DNA of 64,000 nucleotides from Prochlorococcus sp. AG-436-J02 (GTDB lineage: Bacteria > Cyanobacteriota > Cyanobacteriia > PCC-6307 > Cyanobiaceae), in NCBI GenBank assembly GCA_003212625.1, contig QCPI01000001.1, forward strand, positions 1 through 64,000, given 5' to 3'. The position numbers and the translations under genes were made by a program. The notes beneath the pieces were generated by a model. The model worked only from the letters and a program-made list of their open reading frames with translations. It was not told the DNA's origin and ran no database searches. Numbering within the stretch: position 1 is the first letter of the stretch; every line of letters begins with the position of its first letter. Of this stretch, positions 52,446 to 63,121 are shown piece by piece.

Positions 52446-53741
52446 CTATATCCCAAGTCTGTCCCAAATCACTTTTAAATTTGATTGATGTAATTCAGTG
52501 GAAAAACAGTCAGAAAGTTGTTCTCGCGAGAGTTTCTCCATCACTTCTGGATCATTCTCAAGGTTTTTCTTGAAATTTCCTTCGGGTTGATTCCAGGCTG
52601 AATGGGCATTCCTTTGAACTAATCGATAAGAATCTTCTCGACTCATTCCATTTTCAACTAAGGTTAAAAGAACTCGTTGACTAAAAACCACTCCTCCATA
52701 AATGTTCAAATTTTTAAGCATATTATTTGGATAAATTCCAAGACCTTTAATTATTGCTGTCATTTCTGTAATCATGAAATGGAGTGTGATAGAGGTGTCT
52801 GGCAGCATTAACCTTTCATTTGAGCTGTGACTAATGTCTCTTTCATGCCATAGAGCTACATTTTCAAGAGCTGCAACGACATAGCTTCTTAACACTCTCG
52901 AAAGACCACTTACTCTCTCACTACGTATGGGATTTCTTTTATGAGGCATCGCAGAACTACCTTTTTGGCCTTTAGCAAAGTTTTCCTCTACTTCAAGCAC
53001 ATCTGTTCTTTGAAGATTTCTAATTTCTGTAGAAAAACGATCCAATGAAGATCCAATTAAAGCAAGAATTTGTACATAATTAGCATGTCTATCTCTAGAA
53101 ATCACTTGAGTACTAGCTGTATCAGCTTCGAGGCCCAATAGTTCGCAAGTTATTCTTTCTATTTCTGGATCAGTATTAGCATAAGTCCCCATGGCACCAC
53201 TAATTTGACCAACGGAGATATCTTTTTCGAGACTATTTAGTCTTTCCTTGTTTCTGAGCGTTTCAGCTAGCCATCCTGCTAGCTTGAATCCAAAAGTAAT
53301 AGGCTCTCCATGTATCGCATGAGAACGGCCAATCATTACAGTTCTCTTGTGTTGCCTTGCTAGATCTCTAATAGCTTCTTCAAGCAATAAAAGCTCTTTT
53401 CTTAAAAGTTTTACTGAGGATTTTAATTGAAGAGCAAGACCTGTATCGAGGACATCGCTACTTGTCATCCCAACGTGTATATAACGACCTGCATCTCCAA
53501 CATATTCATTAACATTTGTTAGAAAAGCAATTACATCGTGTCTAACTTCGGCTTCTATTTCGAGTATTCGATCTGGTTTGAAATTTGCCTGTGATCGAAT
53601 TATTTCCATTGCACTACTAGGGATTTTGCCCAATTTGCAATTAGCCTCACATGCTGCTATTTCAACATCAAGCCAAGTTTGGAATTTGGCTTCTTCGGAC
53701 CAAATATTCCCCATCGCTGGGTTTGTGTAACGCTCAATCAA
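52446..53741 (-). CDS. purB: Adenylosuccinate lyase
   Basis: This 431-aa protein has the superfamily signature KGSSAMPHKRNPIRSE, the catalytic His in GMTSSDVLDTGLALQ/GRSHAIHGEP, and the N-terminal MIERYTNPAMGNIWSEEAKF. It acts twice in purine synthesis (SAICAR to AICAR, adenylosuccinate to AMP), releasing fumarate. It precedes fumC. Confidence 0.97.
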   Translation of the reverse strand: MIERYTNPAMGNIWSEEAKFQTWLDVEIAACEANCKLGKIPSSAMEIIRSQANFKPDRILEIEAEVRHDVIAFLTNVNEYVGDAGRYIHVGMTSSDVLDTGLALQLKSSVKLLRKELLLLEEAIRDLARQHKRTVMIGRSHAIHGEPITFGFKLAGWLAETLRNKERLNSLEKDISVGQISGAMGTYANTDPEIERITCELLGLEADTASTQVISRDRHANYVQILALIGSSLDRFSTEIRNLQRTDVLEVEENFAKGQKGSSAMPHKRNPIRSERVSGLSRVLRSYVVAALENVALWHERDISHSSNERLMLPDTSITLHFMITEMTAIIKGLGIYPNNMLKNLNIYGGVVFSQRVLLTLVENGMSREDSYRLVQRNAHSAWNQPEGNFKKNLENDPEVMEKLSREQLSDCFSTELHQSNLKVIWDRLGI

Positions 53742-53784
53742 AGTGCTACAAAGTTAAAGGTTAGTTTAATTTAGTTCGTCAAGG

Positions 53785-54045
53785 TCAAGCTGACTTGAGT
53801 CTATTGTGTTCAACTTCCCAATGGACATATCTTCCCCAAGCTTGTTGCCTTACCCTGCATCTCCCCCCTTTGCAATCAATAACTTGAAAGGGAGGTAAAT
53901 CATTTGGTTGATTTGCAAATTTTGCAAAACTTCCTGGAGGAAGAAGTTCAAGCACTTCTCCAGTTCGGTTTTTTGGGTTTAGATGAAAATGACCATGGCT
54001 AGACAGCTCATTTTCATTGGTTGGATGTCCGAGCTTTTTAGACAA
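53785..54045 (-). CDS. Conserved-looking hypothetical protein, 86 aa
   Basis: An 86-aa soluble protein with a His/Asn-rich start (ENELSSHGHFHLNPKNRTG) and a compact beta-rich C-terminus containing CKGGRCRVRQQAWGRYVHWEVE. I do not recognise a named family. It is 43 bp upstream of purB in the same direction and divergent from the TlyA-type gene. Confidence 0.7.
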   Translation of the reverse strand: MSKKLGHPTNENELSSHGHFHLNPKNRTGEVLELLPPGSFAKFANQPNDLPPFQVIDCKGGRCRVRQQAWGRYVHWEVEHNRLKSA

Positions 54046-54140
54046 AACCTTTGGTCAATTGAATTGATTCTCTACTGAAAAAGAGGATTAGCGCCAGTTC
54101 TGCGGTTTTTGTTCCGTTTCCTGTTTGTTTTTGTAAACAA

Positions 54141-54935
54141 ATGACTAAAAAATCGCGTTTAGATCTTCACTTGCTGACTAAAGGGCTGGTCAAATCTCGT
54201 CAAGAAGCGCAGAGGCTTATTAGAGCAGGCAAAGTTAAAACAATTAATGGACAAATCCTTGATAAGCCAGGCCAAGAAGTTTTAAAAGATCTTGAGATAG
54301 TAGTTACGCAGCCTTTGAGGTATGTATCTCGTGGAGGTGAAAAGTTGGCTGAAGCTTTTAATCAATTTCCTCTAAATATTAAGAATCGAGTTTGTTTAGA
54401 TGCAGGTATTTCAACGGGTGGGTTTACTGATTGTCTTTTGCAATTAGGGGCTGCAAAGGTTTATGGAGTAGATGTTGGTTATGGCCAAACTGCATGGAGC
54501 ATTAGAAATGATCCAAGAGTGGTTCTTTTTGAACGGACGAATATTAGATATTTAACACCTGAAAAATTATTTAATGATGGAGATCCAATACCTGATTTCG
54601 CAGTGGCAGACTTATCTTTTATATCACTTAAAATTGTTTTACCTAGTTTTAAAGTTCTGCTTCGCAGTTCCCGATCTGAATTGTTGTTACTAGTGAAACC
54701 TCAATTTGAGGTTGGGAAAGACAAAGTGGGTAAAGGCGGAGTTGTTCGTGATCATTTCCTTCATGCTGAGGCAGTTCAAGGGGTGGTAAGCGAATCTAAA
54801 AAATATGGATGGTATCCAAAAGGATTAATTCCATCACCTTTAAAGGGCCCAGCTGGTAATCAAGAATATCTTCTTTGGATGGGTGATGAAATTCATGAGA
54901 ATATTGAAATCGAAAAAATTATAAACTTTTGGTGA
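54141..54935 (+). CDS. TlyA-type rRNA methyltransferase / hemolysin-like (S4 + FtsJ domains)
   Basis: This 264-aa protein has an S4 RNA-binding domain (RLDLHLLTKGLVKSRQEAQRLIRAGKVKTING) and then an FtsJ-like Rossmann methyltransferase domain (RVCLDAGISTGGFTDCLLQLGAAKVYGVDVG). TlyA relatives methylate 16S/23S rRNA 2'-O positions and set capreomycin sensitivity. The rRNA target here is not established. It ends 1 bp before the convergent glnB stop. Confidence 0.9.
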   Translation: MTKKSRLDLHLLTKGLVKSRQEAQRLIRAGKVKTINGQILDKPGQEVLKDLEIVVTQPLRYVSRGGEKLAEAFNQFPLNIKNRVCLDAGISTGGFTDCLLQLGAAKVYGVDVGYGQTAWSIRNDPRVVLFERTNIRYLTPEKLFNDGDPIPDFAVADLSFISLKIVLPSFKVLLRSSRSELLLLVKPQFEVGKDKVGKGGVVRDHFLHAEAVQGVVSESKKYGWYPKGLIPSPLKGPAGNQEYLLWMGDEIHENIEIEKIINFW

Positions 54936-54936
54936 T

Positions 54937-55543
<607 letters not shown>

Positions 55544-55662
55544 ATAAAAACTTTTTCTATTTCTATTAGGGGGGATAGCGGGGAGTGTGATTGTACCTAA
55601 TGATACAAATCAGTTTTTTGTCATGTTTCGACTGCTTGTTTGATTAGGAAAATTTATTTGCG

Positions 55663-55678
55663 GTTTCAAATTTGAAAC
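55663..55678. promoter_or_regulatory. 16-bp perfect palindrome upstream of queF
   Basis: GTTTCAAATTTGAAAC is fully self-complementary. It lies 39 bp before the queF ATG (55718), with TATATGC-like sequence between. It could be an operator or part of the promoter. No matching regulator is known to me. Confidence 0.5.
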
Positions 55679-55717
55679 AAACTTTTATGTAGTCTTTGAT
55701 TTATATGCTATTTAAAT

Positions 55718-56140
55718 ATGCTGAAGCGAGAAGAAGAAACCAAAGAGGTAATTATGTATGGAGAACGACAAATAGAGAATGGTAAATTGATTTGTTTCCC
55801 AAATCCAAATAGTAATAGAGACTATGAAATTTCAATCGATTTTCCTGAATTTACATGTAAGTGTCCTTTTTCAGGGTACCCTGATTTTGCAACTTTGAGA
55901 ATAATATATCAACCAAATAAGAAGGTAATAGAATTAAAAGCAATTAAACTTTATTTAAATAACTTTCGTGATAAGAGAATATCTCATGAAGAAGTAGTAA
56001 ATAAAATAATAGACGATCTTGTTGATGCTTCTGATCCTAAATGGATGCAACTATCAGCTGATTTTAATCCTAGAGGTAATGTTCACACTATTATCAGAGC
56101 TTGTCATGGGAAAAGGAATAATCTAGAGTTAATTCTTTAA
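55718..56140 (+). CDS. queF: NADPH-dependent 7-cyano-7-deazaguanine reductase
   Basis: A 140-aa unimodular QueF with catalytic Cys49 and Asp56 in [15 protein letters not shown]. The QueF motif [14 protein letters not shown] (72-85) and ISHEE (substrate-binding Glu) follow. It reduces preQ0 to preQ1 in queuosine synthesis. Its last 12 bp overlap ccs1 on the opposite strand. Confidence 0.96.
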   Translation: MLKREEETKEVIMYGERQIENGKLICFPNPNSNRDYEISIDFPEFTCKCPFSGYPDFATLRIIYQPNKKVIELKAIKLYLNNFRDKRISHEEVVNKIIDDLVDASDPKWMQLSADFNPRGNVHTIIRACHGKRNNLELIL

Positions 56141-57409
56141 TAAACTAACAAATTCAGGTAATTCTTTTGATAGACCAGAAAGGTTTCTATTACTTAATCC
56201 ACCTATATAAATTAGAGATTTCTCTTTTTCATATATTATCCATATTTTCTTAGTGGAAATTATACTTAATGAACCACCAATTAGTATTATAGCAAAACTA
56301 GTATATACGAGAGGTACTCCAGGATCACGCTTTAAAAGTAACCCACTACTTGGGATTATATTTATTATCTTTATTAAACTTTCTTTTACTTCTGCTTCCT
56401 TATTTATACTTAAGTTCATTAGTTTTGTTCCATCATCATCATAGATTGACACTGGTCCTATTTCACTATTAACCGTTAATAGAACTGGACTAGTTCCATC
56501 TTTTTCTGTAGGTATTATTGTCCCCCAAACTTGTTCACCTAGCTCAGGAATTGACTTTAATGGTATTTGTAGTTTTGGACTATTATTAATTTGAATAGTC
56601 ATTGCTGCTAAAGACCAGTCAGCTTGGTATAATGTTAACCCTTTGTATCTTAATGGATAATTAACACTGATTTCTTTTGCTTCATTATTACCATTTGGTT
56701 CAAGAATATTGATAATCGATCTATACTGTTCAGCTCTTCCTTGTGGATCTCTTTCAATTTGAAAACTTTCAAGTTCAATCGTTAATCCTTTTTCTTCATT
56801 TTTGTCTAATAAATCTATTGATCTTCCAGGAGCTAGAAACCTTTCTATAGATTTCCCATATAATGAACCGTAAGTTGCACCTACCATTAAGAGGATCATA
56901 CCTAGATGGATTAATATAGGTCCTAATCTTCCTATTACTCCTTGCCTTGCTGCTATCCTTCCTTCAGTCTCTTTAATATTCCATCCCTTCTTATTTAGAT
57001 AAGTTCTAATTTCTTCTAAGCTTTTTAAAGGATTATTACTTTGTATTGCTTGAGAGATTGAAAGTTTTGTTATTTGTCTAGAAGATTTATAATCAATCCA
57101 ATTTAATGCTGACTTGAGTATTGGTAATTGTCTTCTGAAACTACAAACTGAAAGAGCTATAGATAGCCAAATTAGTAGTAATAAAAACCAAAAACTTGTA
57201 TAAATATGATTGAATTCAAATAGTAGTAATATCTTTGCATTAAGTATTCCAAGAAAAGGATTTTCAGTAAAATTATCATAATAGTATTGATCTGATTCTT
57301 GTTGTGGAATTATAGTTCCTGCAGCACAAGAAATTGCTATTAATAATAATAGGAATATCGCAATCTTTAAACTAGAAAGCCAATTTAAAACTTTGCTAAT
57401 TCTTTTCAT
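56129..57409 (-). CDS. ccs1: Cytochrome c biogenesis protein Ccs1/ResB
   Basis: This 426-aa ResB-family membrane protein begins [29 protein letters not shown] with a typical ResB opening. Three N-terminal helices, a large periplasmic domain and a C-terminal helix follow. With CcsA it forms the system II heme ligation complex for c-type cytochromes on the lumenal side. It starts 5 bp after ccdA in the same unit. Confidence 0.94.
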   Translation of the reverse strand: MKRISKVLNWLSSLKIAIFLLLLIAISCAAGTIIPQQESDQYYYDNFTENPFLGILNAKILLLFEFNHIYTSFWFLLLLIWLSIALSVCSFRRQLPILKSALNWIDYKSSRQITKLSISQAIQSNNPLKSLEEIRTYLNKKGWNIKETEGRIAARQGVIGRLGPILIHLGMILLMVGATYGSLYGKSIERFLAPGRSIDLLDKNEEKGLTIELESFQIERDPQGRAEQYRSIINILEPNGNNEAKEISVNYPLRYKGLTLYQADWSLAAMTIQINNSPKLQIPLKSIPELGEQVWGTIIPTEKDGTSPVLLTVNSEIGPVSIYDDDGTKLMNLSINKEAEVKESLIKIINIIPSSGLLLKRDPGVPLVYTSFAIILIGGSLSIISTKKIWIIYEKEKSLIYIGGLSNRNLSGLSKELPEFVSLLKN

Positions 57410-57414
57410 CTATT

Positions 57415-58155
57415 TTATATCCAAATAGAAAAAAGGCTTATAACACCTACGGTTAATAAAATTACTCCACTAATGGGTGGGACCCATTTCCCAATAGGTC
57501 TTAAGGATAATAATTTTGGAATGCTTGCTGCAAAAGTACCTGCAACAAATAAAGGAACAATTTGACCCAGAGCAAAGCTTCCAAGAAAAATTGTGCCAGT
57601 AAGAGGGTTGCCTTGTTTCGCAACCCAGGCCAGAAGAACAGCCAGGACAGGAGTAGTGCAAGGAGAGGAAGCTAATCCAAAAGCTAAACCTGCTGAAACT
57701 GGTGCTAATGCAGGAGGCACTCGATTTGTCCAGATTTCAGGATTAGGACCAGATGGAAGTGAGAGTTTTAAAATTCCAAGCAGATTAAGACCCATAAAGA
57801 TTGAAAGAAAACTGATAAAAATTGAAAATAATCCTGGTAATTGTCCATAAATTCTCCCTAAAAACCCGCTCAGAGTGCCTAATATAACTAGGGATATAAC
57901 TATTCCGCTGCAGAAACTAATAGTTCTTTGTAAAGGGTTTTGGTTGTTTTTAAATCCAGCTAAATATGCAACTGTTATTGGTAAAAGTGATAATGCGCAG
58001 GGTCCGAAACTAGTTAAAAGTCCTCCTATGAAAACTATCAACAGTGTTAGAGGGGTTGGATTATTTAGCCCATTATTAATTAACTGCTCGCCATTATGAG
58101 TCAAATCAGAAAAAATTAAATTTATAGAATAAAGGTTCAAAAAATGATTTACCAT
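57415..58155 (-). CDS. ccdA: Thiol:disulfide transport protein CcdA
   Basis: This 246-aa membrane protein has about six helices with the paired redox Cys residues in GGLLTSFGPCALSLLPI and GLASSPCTTPVLAVLLAW. It carries reducing power across the membrane to keep apocytochrome CXXCH thiols reduced. The partner of Ccs1 downstream. It lies 19 bp after ftsW on the same strand. Confidence 0.94.
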   Translation of the reverse strand: MVNHFLNLYSINLIFSDLTHNGEQLINNGLNNPTPLTLLIVFIGGLLTSFGPCALSLLPITVAYLAGFKNNQNPLQRTISFCSGIVISLVILGTLSGFLGRIYGQLPGLFSIFISFLSIFMGLNLLGILKLSLPSGPNPEIWTNRVPPALAPVSAGLAFGLASSPCTTPVLAVLLAWVAKQGNPLTGTIFLGSFALGQIVPLFVAGTFAASIPKLLSLRPIGKWVPPISGVILLTVGVISLFSIWI

Positions 58156-58174
58156 TCGACGTTCATCTTCCAGA

Positions 58175-59407
58175 TTATCTAGTTAAAAGTTTATTGGAGG
58201 GATTTTTAACTAATAAATCTGTCGATTCAATTGATGACCTTACTAATAAGGCTGCTATTAGTAAGCTTGAAATTAATGAGTTTCCTCCATAACTAATCAA
58301 GGGGAAAGGCAGACCAGTTGTAGGCATAGCCCCTGCTGAAACTGCTATATGCATGATTGATTGGCCAACAAGAATAGTGCCTGATCCAATGGCGATTAGT
58401 TTAGAATAATTGTTTCTACAATTCAGAGATATTTTAAGAGTTAAATACGCAACTAAAAGTAGAAATGATAAAAGTAAAATAGATCCAAAAAATCCAAATT
58501 CTTCAGCAAACACAGCAAATATAAAATCAGTACTTCTGTAGGGTAAATAGTGTAATTTTTGCATAGAAAGTCCATAACCTTCTCCAAATAGACCACCCGA
58601 ACCAATAGCATAAAGGCTCTGAATCAATTGATATCCACTCTCTTGTGGGTCTAGCCATGGGTTTAGGAATGACATAACTCTAATTTTTTGATATGGATTA
58701 GAAAAAATACTTATTGAACCAATAACTAAGCCTGATAGAGCTGTATTGAAAAGATATCGGAAATCAATACCTGATGCTAGGGCAATCATCCAAAGCAAAA
58801 TCCCTGTTAATGCAGCTGTGCTTAGATTTGGTTGTTTTATAATTAATAAAATAATTGATGCAAAAATAGTTAACCAAAAAAGTTTTTTTTCTGAATTTAT
58901 TCTTTCCCATTGACCAAAAAGTTTTGCACTTTGCAGAATTATAAAAGGTTTGATTAACTCCGATGGTTGAACTTGGATTGGACCGATAATTAACCATCGA
59001 GTAGAACCATTAACTGTGCTGCCGAAAAAGCTTGTTGAGGCAATGAGAACCATACCTATCAAAAGGCAAGGACCCGAGAGCCTAAGCCATTTTTTTAGAT
59101 TGATATTGATTGCAAGATAGAAAATGCTCCAACTAGCTCCCAGCCAAATTATTTGTCTTTTTATGTAATAAGCACCGTCACCCATTTCCCTAATAGCTAC
59201 CCACCAACTAGCTGATCCAAGTATGAAGATTCCTGATATGCACCAAAAGACAATTAATCCTAAGATTAAACGTCCTTCTTTTGGCCAATAAAGCCAAGGT
59301 AATGGAAGTATTTTATTGTTTATTAAAGATTCCAGATGGTTTTTTGATTTGCGGCCATTTTTTTGATTCAGTTGAGCTTGAATTTTTGTATTAGATATAT
59401 TACTCAA
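58175..59407 (-). CDS. ftsW: FtsW/RodA/SpoVE-family peptidoglycan glycosyltransferase
   Basis: A 410-aa polytopic SEDS protein with about ten helices. Characteristic stretches are LGSASWWVAIREMGDGAYYIKRQIIW, QPSELIKPFIILQSAKL, LNPWLDPQESGYQLIQSL and AMPTTGLPFPLISYGGNSL. It polymerises septal glycan strands together with a class B PBP. It is divergent from atp1 across a 379-bp gap. ccdA and ccs1 follow. Confidence 0.93.
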   Translation of the reverse strand: MSNISNTKIQAQLNQKNGRKSKNHLESLINNKILPLPWLYWPKEGRLILGLIVFWCISGIFILGSASWWVAIREMGDGAYYIKRQIIWLGASWSIFYLAININLKKWLRLSGPCLLIGMVLIASTSFFGSTVNGSTRWLIIGPIQVQPSELIKPFIILQSAKLFGQWERINSEKKLFWLTIFASIILLIIKQPNLSTAALTGILLWMIALASGIDFRYLFNTALSGLVIGSISIFSNPYQKIRVMSFLNPWLDPQESGYQLIQSLYAIGSGGLFGEGYGLSMQKLHYLPYRSTDFIFAVFAEEFGFFGSILLLSFLLLVAYLTLKISLNCRNNYSKLIAIGSGTILVGQSIMHIAVSAGAMPTTGLPFPLISYGGNSLISSLLIAALLVRSSIESTDLLVKNPSNKLLTR

Positions 59408-59786
59408 AGGATCTAATGCTTATATACCATTGAGCCGCTTAATTCCAATTTTGCCAAGTCTTTCAATATAATTTTTTTTTATGGAATTCAAGAAAACCTA
59501 GAAGCTTTTATTTAAGATTAAATTTAGTTGTTAATCTTTTAAATTGAATTACTTGAAAAATATAAAATAATTATGTCTTATTTTTTTTTATTACTATATA
59601 AATTCTACTAGAAATAATTGTTGATTTTAATAAATAGACAAGTTTGTAAATTTATTAATTAAGAATTTTTTTTGTTTTGAAGCAAGTCTCGTGATAGATT
59701 CCCCGGGCCTTTGCAGAGAGCTTAGGTGTCTTGTTTGCAAATCAACTTCTCATTGGCACATATTTACTCCAATAGGAGGAATTGTT
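59408..59786. other. 379-bp divergent promoter region between ftsW and the atp operon
   Basis: Extremely AT-rich, with T-runs (59470s, 59581-59590) and several TATAAT-like hexamers (e.g. TATATA near 59596). The ORF-track N-terminus of atp1 (59691-59786) is probably not coding (see the RBS at 59774). No small gene or clear hairpin was recognised. Confidence 0.5.
59774..59779 (+). promoter_or_regulatory. Shine-Dalgarno AGGAGG that sets the atp1 start
   Basis: A perfect AGGAGG lies 7 nt before the GTG at 59787. Strong SD sites are rare in this window, so this decides for GTG 59787 over the upstream start in the ORF track. Confidence 0.75.
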
Positions 59787-60206
59787 GTGGAATCTGAGAT
59801 TGTTGAAGATTGCTCAAGTCGTGATCCTCTTCTGGGTATTGATTCATTGGACTCATCGTCCGGAGTCAAATCAGATGAATATCTCGACCTTCAACTTCGA
59901 GTGTTTCGTCTGACATTTTTATTGACCATTTTTGCTGTTGGCATAGCTGGTTTCTTTTTGGGAATCCAAGCTAGTGCAAGCCTATTTGTTGGTGCTTTAT
60001 CAGGGATTTTTTATTTTCGCTTGCTTGCTCGCGGAGTTGGAAGATTAGGTACTTCATCAAAAATCGTCGGTAAAGTCCAGTTGTTAGTTCCGGTTCTTTT
60101 GGTTTTGGTATCTTCTAGATTTCCTCAACTGGATTTGATTCCGGCATTATTAGGATTTTTGCTTTATAAACCAGCGTTAATTATTGAGTTTCTATCTATG
60201 CCTTAG
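59787..60206 (+). CDS. atp1: ATP synthase protein I (assembly factor)
   Basis: This 139-aa protein from GTG 59787 has an acidic N-terminus followed by hydrophobic segments (LTFLLTIFAVGIAGFFLGIQAS; ASLFVGALSGIFYF; LLVPVLLVLVS). Protein I helps build the c-ring and is the usual first gene of cyanobacterial atp operons. The family-typical position just before atpB supports the call. Confidence 0.85.
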   Translation: MESEIVEDCSSRDPLLGIDSLDSSSGVKSDEYLDLQLRVFRLTFLLTIFAVGIAGFFLGIQASASLFVGALSGIFYFRLLARGVGRLGTSSKIVGKVQLLVPVLLVLVSSRFPQLDLIPALLGFLLYKPALIIEFLSMP

Positions 60207-60282
60207 GTGCTTATTTAGAAATCAATTTTTTAAGTTTTGTTTGTTCGGCTTTTATTTTCTTCATAACCTAACTCCGAGATAA

Positions 60283-61008
60283 ATGGGTTCTTTGCCATTT
60301 GTTTTTCCTTTCGCTGAGTTAGAGGTGGGTCAACATCTCTATTGGCAAATTGGAAATTTTAGAATTCACGGCCAAGTTTTTATGACTTCATGGCTTCTAA
60401 TAGGCGCTTTGCTCGCCTTAGTTGTCATTGGAACTAAAAAAATGGAACGTGATCCAAAAGGTGTTCAGAACCTTTTGGAATTTCTTTGGGATTACATTCG
60501 TGATCTTGCAAGAACTCAAATTGGAGAAAAGGTTTATAGAGATTGGATGCCTTTCATCGGAACCCTCTTTCTGTTCATCTTTGTGAGCAATTGGGGCGGA
60601 GCATTAGTTCCCTGGAAGCTGATCGAACTCCCAAGTGGTGAACTTGGTGCTCCTACAGCTGACATAAATACAACTGTTGCTTTAGCACTACTGGTATCTC
60701 TCTCATATTTCTATGCGGGATTGAGCAATAAAGGTTTGCGTTACTTCGAGTATTACGTTCACCCAACGCCAATAATGCTCCCGTTCAAAATTGTAGAAGA
60801 TTTTACAAAGCCTCTCTCTCTATCTTTCCGTTTATTTGGAAACATTTTGGCAGACGAACTTGTTGTAGCGGTACTAGTTTTTCTTGTACCTCTTGTGCTT
60901 CCCGTTCCAGTTATGTTTCTAGGCTTGTTTACTAGTGCTATACAAGCTCTGATTTTTGCAACTCTTGCTGCTTATTACATCGGGGAAGCAGTTGAAGAGC
61001 ATCATTAA
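60283..61008 (+). CDS. atpB: ATP synthase subunit a (CF0 IV)
   Basis: This 241-aa membrane protein with five to six helices carries the essential Arg in [21 protein letters not shown]. It forms the proton half-channels against the c-ring. The ATG start is 76 bp after atp1. Confidence 0.97.
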   Translation: MGSLPFVFPFAELEVGQHLYWQIGNFRIHGQVFMTSWLLIGALLALVVIGTKKMERDPKGVQNLLEFLWDYIRDLARTQIGEKVYRDWMPFIGTLFLFIFVSNWGGALVPWKLIELPSGELGAPTADINTTVALALLVSLSYFYAGLSNKGLRYFEYYVHPTPIMLPFKIVEDFTKPLSLSFRLFGNILADELVVAVLVFLVPLVLPVPVMFLGLFTSAIQALIFATLAAYYIGEAVEEHH

Positions 61009-61017
61009 TCATGATTT

Positions 61018-61048
61018 TTTGCTACTGAAATAACTTTTCAATAGCAAA
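61018..61048 (+). other. Hairpin in the atpB-atpE spacer
   Basis: TTTGCTA-c-TGAAA-taact-TTTCA-a-TAGCAAA forms a 12-bp stem with one mismatch, ten bases after the atpB stop. No T-run follows, so an RNA processing or stability element separating atpE expression is more likely than a full terminator. A second small repeat, ATCTC...GAGAT, is at 61084-61102. Confidence 0.6.
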
Positions 61049-61143
61049 TTACTTGCTTTTAGGTCTGAAATTCTTTCAGTATCATCTCAAGAACTATGAG
61101 ATGGACCCCTCGCAGGTATAAACTCCCGGTCACAACTCTATAA

Positions 61144-61425
<282 letters not shown>

Positions 61426-61436
61426 ATGTTTCAAAT

Positions 61437-61479
61437 AGGCTGTCAGATTAAATCAAGTAATTTGATTAACTTTCAGCCT
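61437..61479 (+). other. Hairpin in the atpE-atpG spacer
   Basis: AGGCTG and CAGCCT pair, with an inner AATCAA/TTGATT stem. This gives a long hairpin starting 11 nt after the atpE stop, followed by A/T-rich sequence. Possible partial terminator or RNA stabiliser that raises atpE mRNA over downstream genes. Confidence 0.55.
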
Positions 61480-61553
61480 AAAATTTTGAAAATTCTTTTA
61501 GCAAATTTCAATTGCCGCTGTTCGGCTCGCTTAATTTCTTGCACCCCTAGCTA

Positions 61554-62015
61554 ATGCCAACTTTGTTTTTGTTTGGTGCCTCTGAGGGAGGTCTGTTTGA
61601 TTTCGATGCAACTCTTCCGCTTATGGCGGTTCAGGTTGTATTGCTAACTTTTATACTTAATGCTCTTTTCTTCAAACCTGTTGGACGGGTAGTTGAAGAA
61701 CGAGAGAATTATGTAAATACGAGTCGAGCAGAAGCAAAGAAAAAAATCGCTGAGGTTGAAGGACTTGAGACTGAACTTAAAGCACAGCTCAAAGAAGCTC
61801 GTCTTGAAGCTCAGAAGGTTATTCTTGAGGCAGAGCAGGATTCTGAGAATCTTTATAAAGAAGCTCTTGCTCTAGCCACTTCAGAGGCAAATGCATCGAG
61901 AGAGAAAGCTAGGCGTGAGATTGATACGCAAAGAGATGATGCTCTTAATCAACTCAAAAGCGAAGCTGACAATCTTGGTGATTTGATTGTTGAAAGACTC
62001 TTGGCAAAAAAATGA
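61554..62015 (+). CDS. atpG: ATP synthase subunit b' (CF0 II)
   Basis: This 153-aa protein has one N-terminal helix ([20 protein letters not shown]) followed by a long charged coiled coil rich in Ala, Glu and Lys. It is the cyanobacterial b' stator subunit, paired with atpF, whose start overlaps its stop by 4 bp. Confidence 0.95.
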   Translation: MPTLFLFGASEGGLFDFDATLPLMAVQVVLLTFILNALFFKPVGRVVEERENYVNTSRAEAKKKIAEVEGLETELKAQLKEARLEAQKVILEAEQDSENLYKEALALATSEANASREKARREIDTQRDDALNQLKSEADNLGDLIVERLLAKK

Positions 62016-62524
62016 CTTCTTTAATTTTCGCTTCCGAAGGCTTTGGCCTCAATTTAAATATTTTTGAGACCAATATTATCAACTTAGCTGTTGTTGTTTT
62101 TGGCCTCTACAAGTTCTTGCCTGGTTTTTTAGGAAAAATTCTTGAAAAACGAAGAACCACAATACTTTCTGACTTGAAAGAAGCAGAAGAGCGTTTAGCT
62201 CAAGCAAAAGATTCTCTTTCACAAGCAAAAGATGAGCTTGCCTCAGCTAAGCAAAAAGCAGACAAAATCAGAAATGATTGCAAAGCAAGAGCAGAGGCAA
62301 TTCGTCTTGAAAGTGAAAAAAGGACTGTTGAGGAAATGGCAAGAATTAAACAAGGTGCTGCATCTGACTTAAATGCTGAGGCTGCAAGAGTGACTTCACA
62401 ATTAAGAAAAGAGGCTGCAGAACTTGCCATTGCAAAAGCATTAGCAATACTTCCTAAAAGGCTAGATTCAAATACTCAAGATAATTTTCTTAAACAGTCA
62501 ATTAAAAATATTGGAGACAATTAA
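62012..62524 (+). CDS. atpF: ATP synthase subunit b (CF0 I)
   Basis: In this 170-aa protein, a membrane helix ([15 protein letters not shown]) is followed by a coiled coil with [25 protein letters not shown]. It forms the peripheral stalk with b'. It overlaps atpG by 4 bp and atpH by one base. Confidence 0.96.
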   Translation: MTSLIFASEGFGLNLNIFETNIINLAVVVFGLYKFLPGFLGKILEKRRTTILSDLKEAEERLAQAKDSLSQAKDELASAKQKADKIRNDCKARAEAIRLESEKRTVEEMARIKQGAASDLNAEAARVTSQLRKEAAELAIAKALAILPKRLDSNTQDNFLKQSIKNIGDN

Positions 62525-63072
62525 TGCCACTACTTAATACTATTACTACTCCATACGCTGAGGCGTTCCTTCAAGTCGCGGAGAGCCGCAATGAGGTGGA
62601 AGAAGTGGTAACTCAATCTAAATCTATTTTAGAACTTTGGAATACTTGCCCTGAATTTAGTGATGCGATGTCATCGCCAGTTTTAGAAGTTAATCAGAAG
62701 AAAGCAGCTTTAGAAAAGCTTTTTTCAAGTCAGGTCACTCCCTCTTTCTTAAACCTTCTAAAACTTTTGGCAGATCGACAGAGAATTGGATTGTTGAATT
62801 CTGTTCTTGAAAGATTATTGGAAATCTATCGAGAACAAAGAAATATTGCTTTAGCAACAATTACTTCTGCTTCAGCTTTAAATGAAGAACAACAATCTGA
62901 GCTACTCAAGAAAGTACAATCCATAGCTGGTACAGATAATTTGGAAATCGATCTCAAAGTCGACTCTGAATTGCTAGGTGGCTTTGTGGTCAATGTTGGA
63001 TCAAAGGTCATTGATGCCAGCATCGCAGGGCAAGTTAGGCGACTTGGCCTTGCTCTGGCCAAGGTCAGCTAA
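62524..63072 (+). CDS. atpH: ATP synthase subunit delta
   Basis: This 182-aa protein has a helical N-terminal domain (TITTPYAEAFLQVAESRNEVEEVV) and a C-terminal part LLGGFVVNVGSKVIDASIAGQVRRL typical of delta/OSCP. It joins the stator to F1. Confidence 0.96.
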   Translation: MPLLNTITTPYAEAFLQVAESRNEVEEVVTQSKSILELWNTCPEFSDAMSSPVLEVNQKKAALEKLFSSQVTPSFLNLLKLLADRQRIGLLNSVLERLLEIYREQRNIALATITSASALNEEQQSELLKKVQSIAGTDNLEIDLKVDSELLGGFVVNVGSKVIDASIAGQVRRLGLALAKVS

Positions 63073-63121
63073 CCTTTCCTGACTTTTCTCCTTCCCCCCC
63101 CCTTCATCTTCCCCAACTTAA

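Noticed and set aside
55544-55717. preQ1 riboswitch upstream of queF
   Set aside because: No compact pseudoknot-type sequence was recognised; only the palindrome stands out.
57593-57850. 85-aa plus-strand ORF across ccdA
   Set aside because: Antisense shadow of the conserved ccdA frame.
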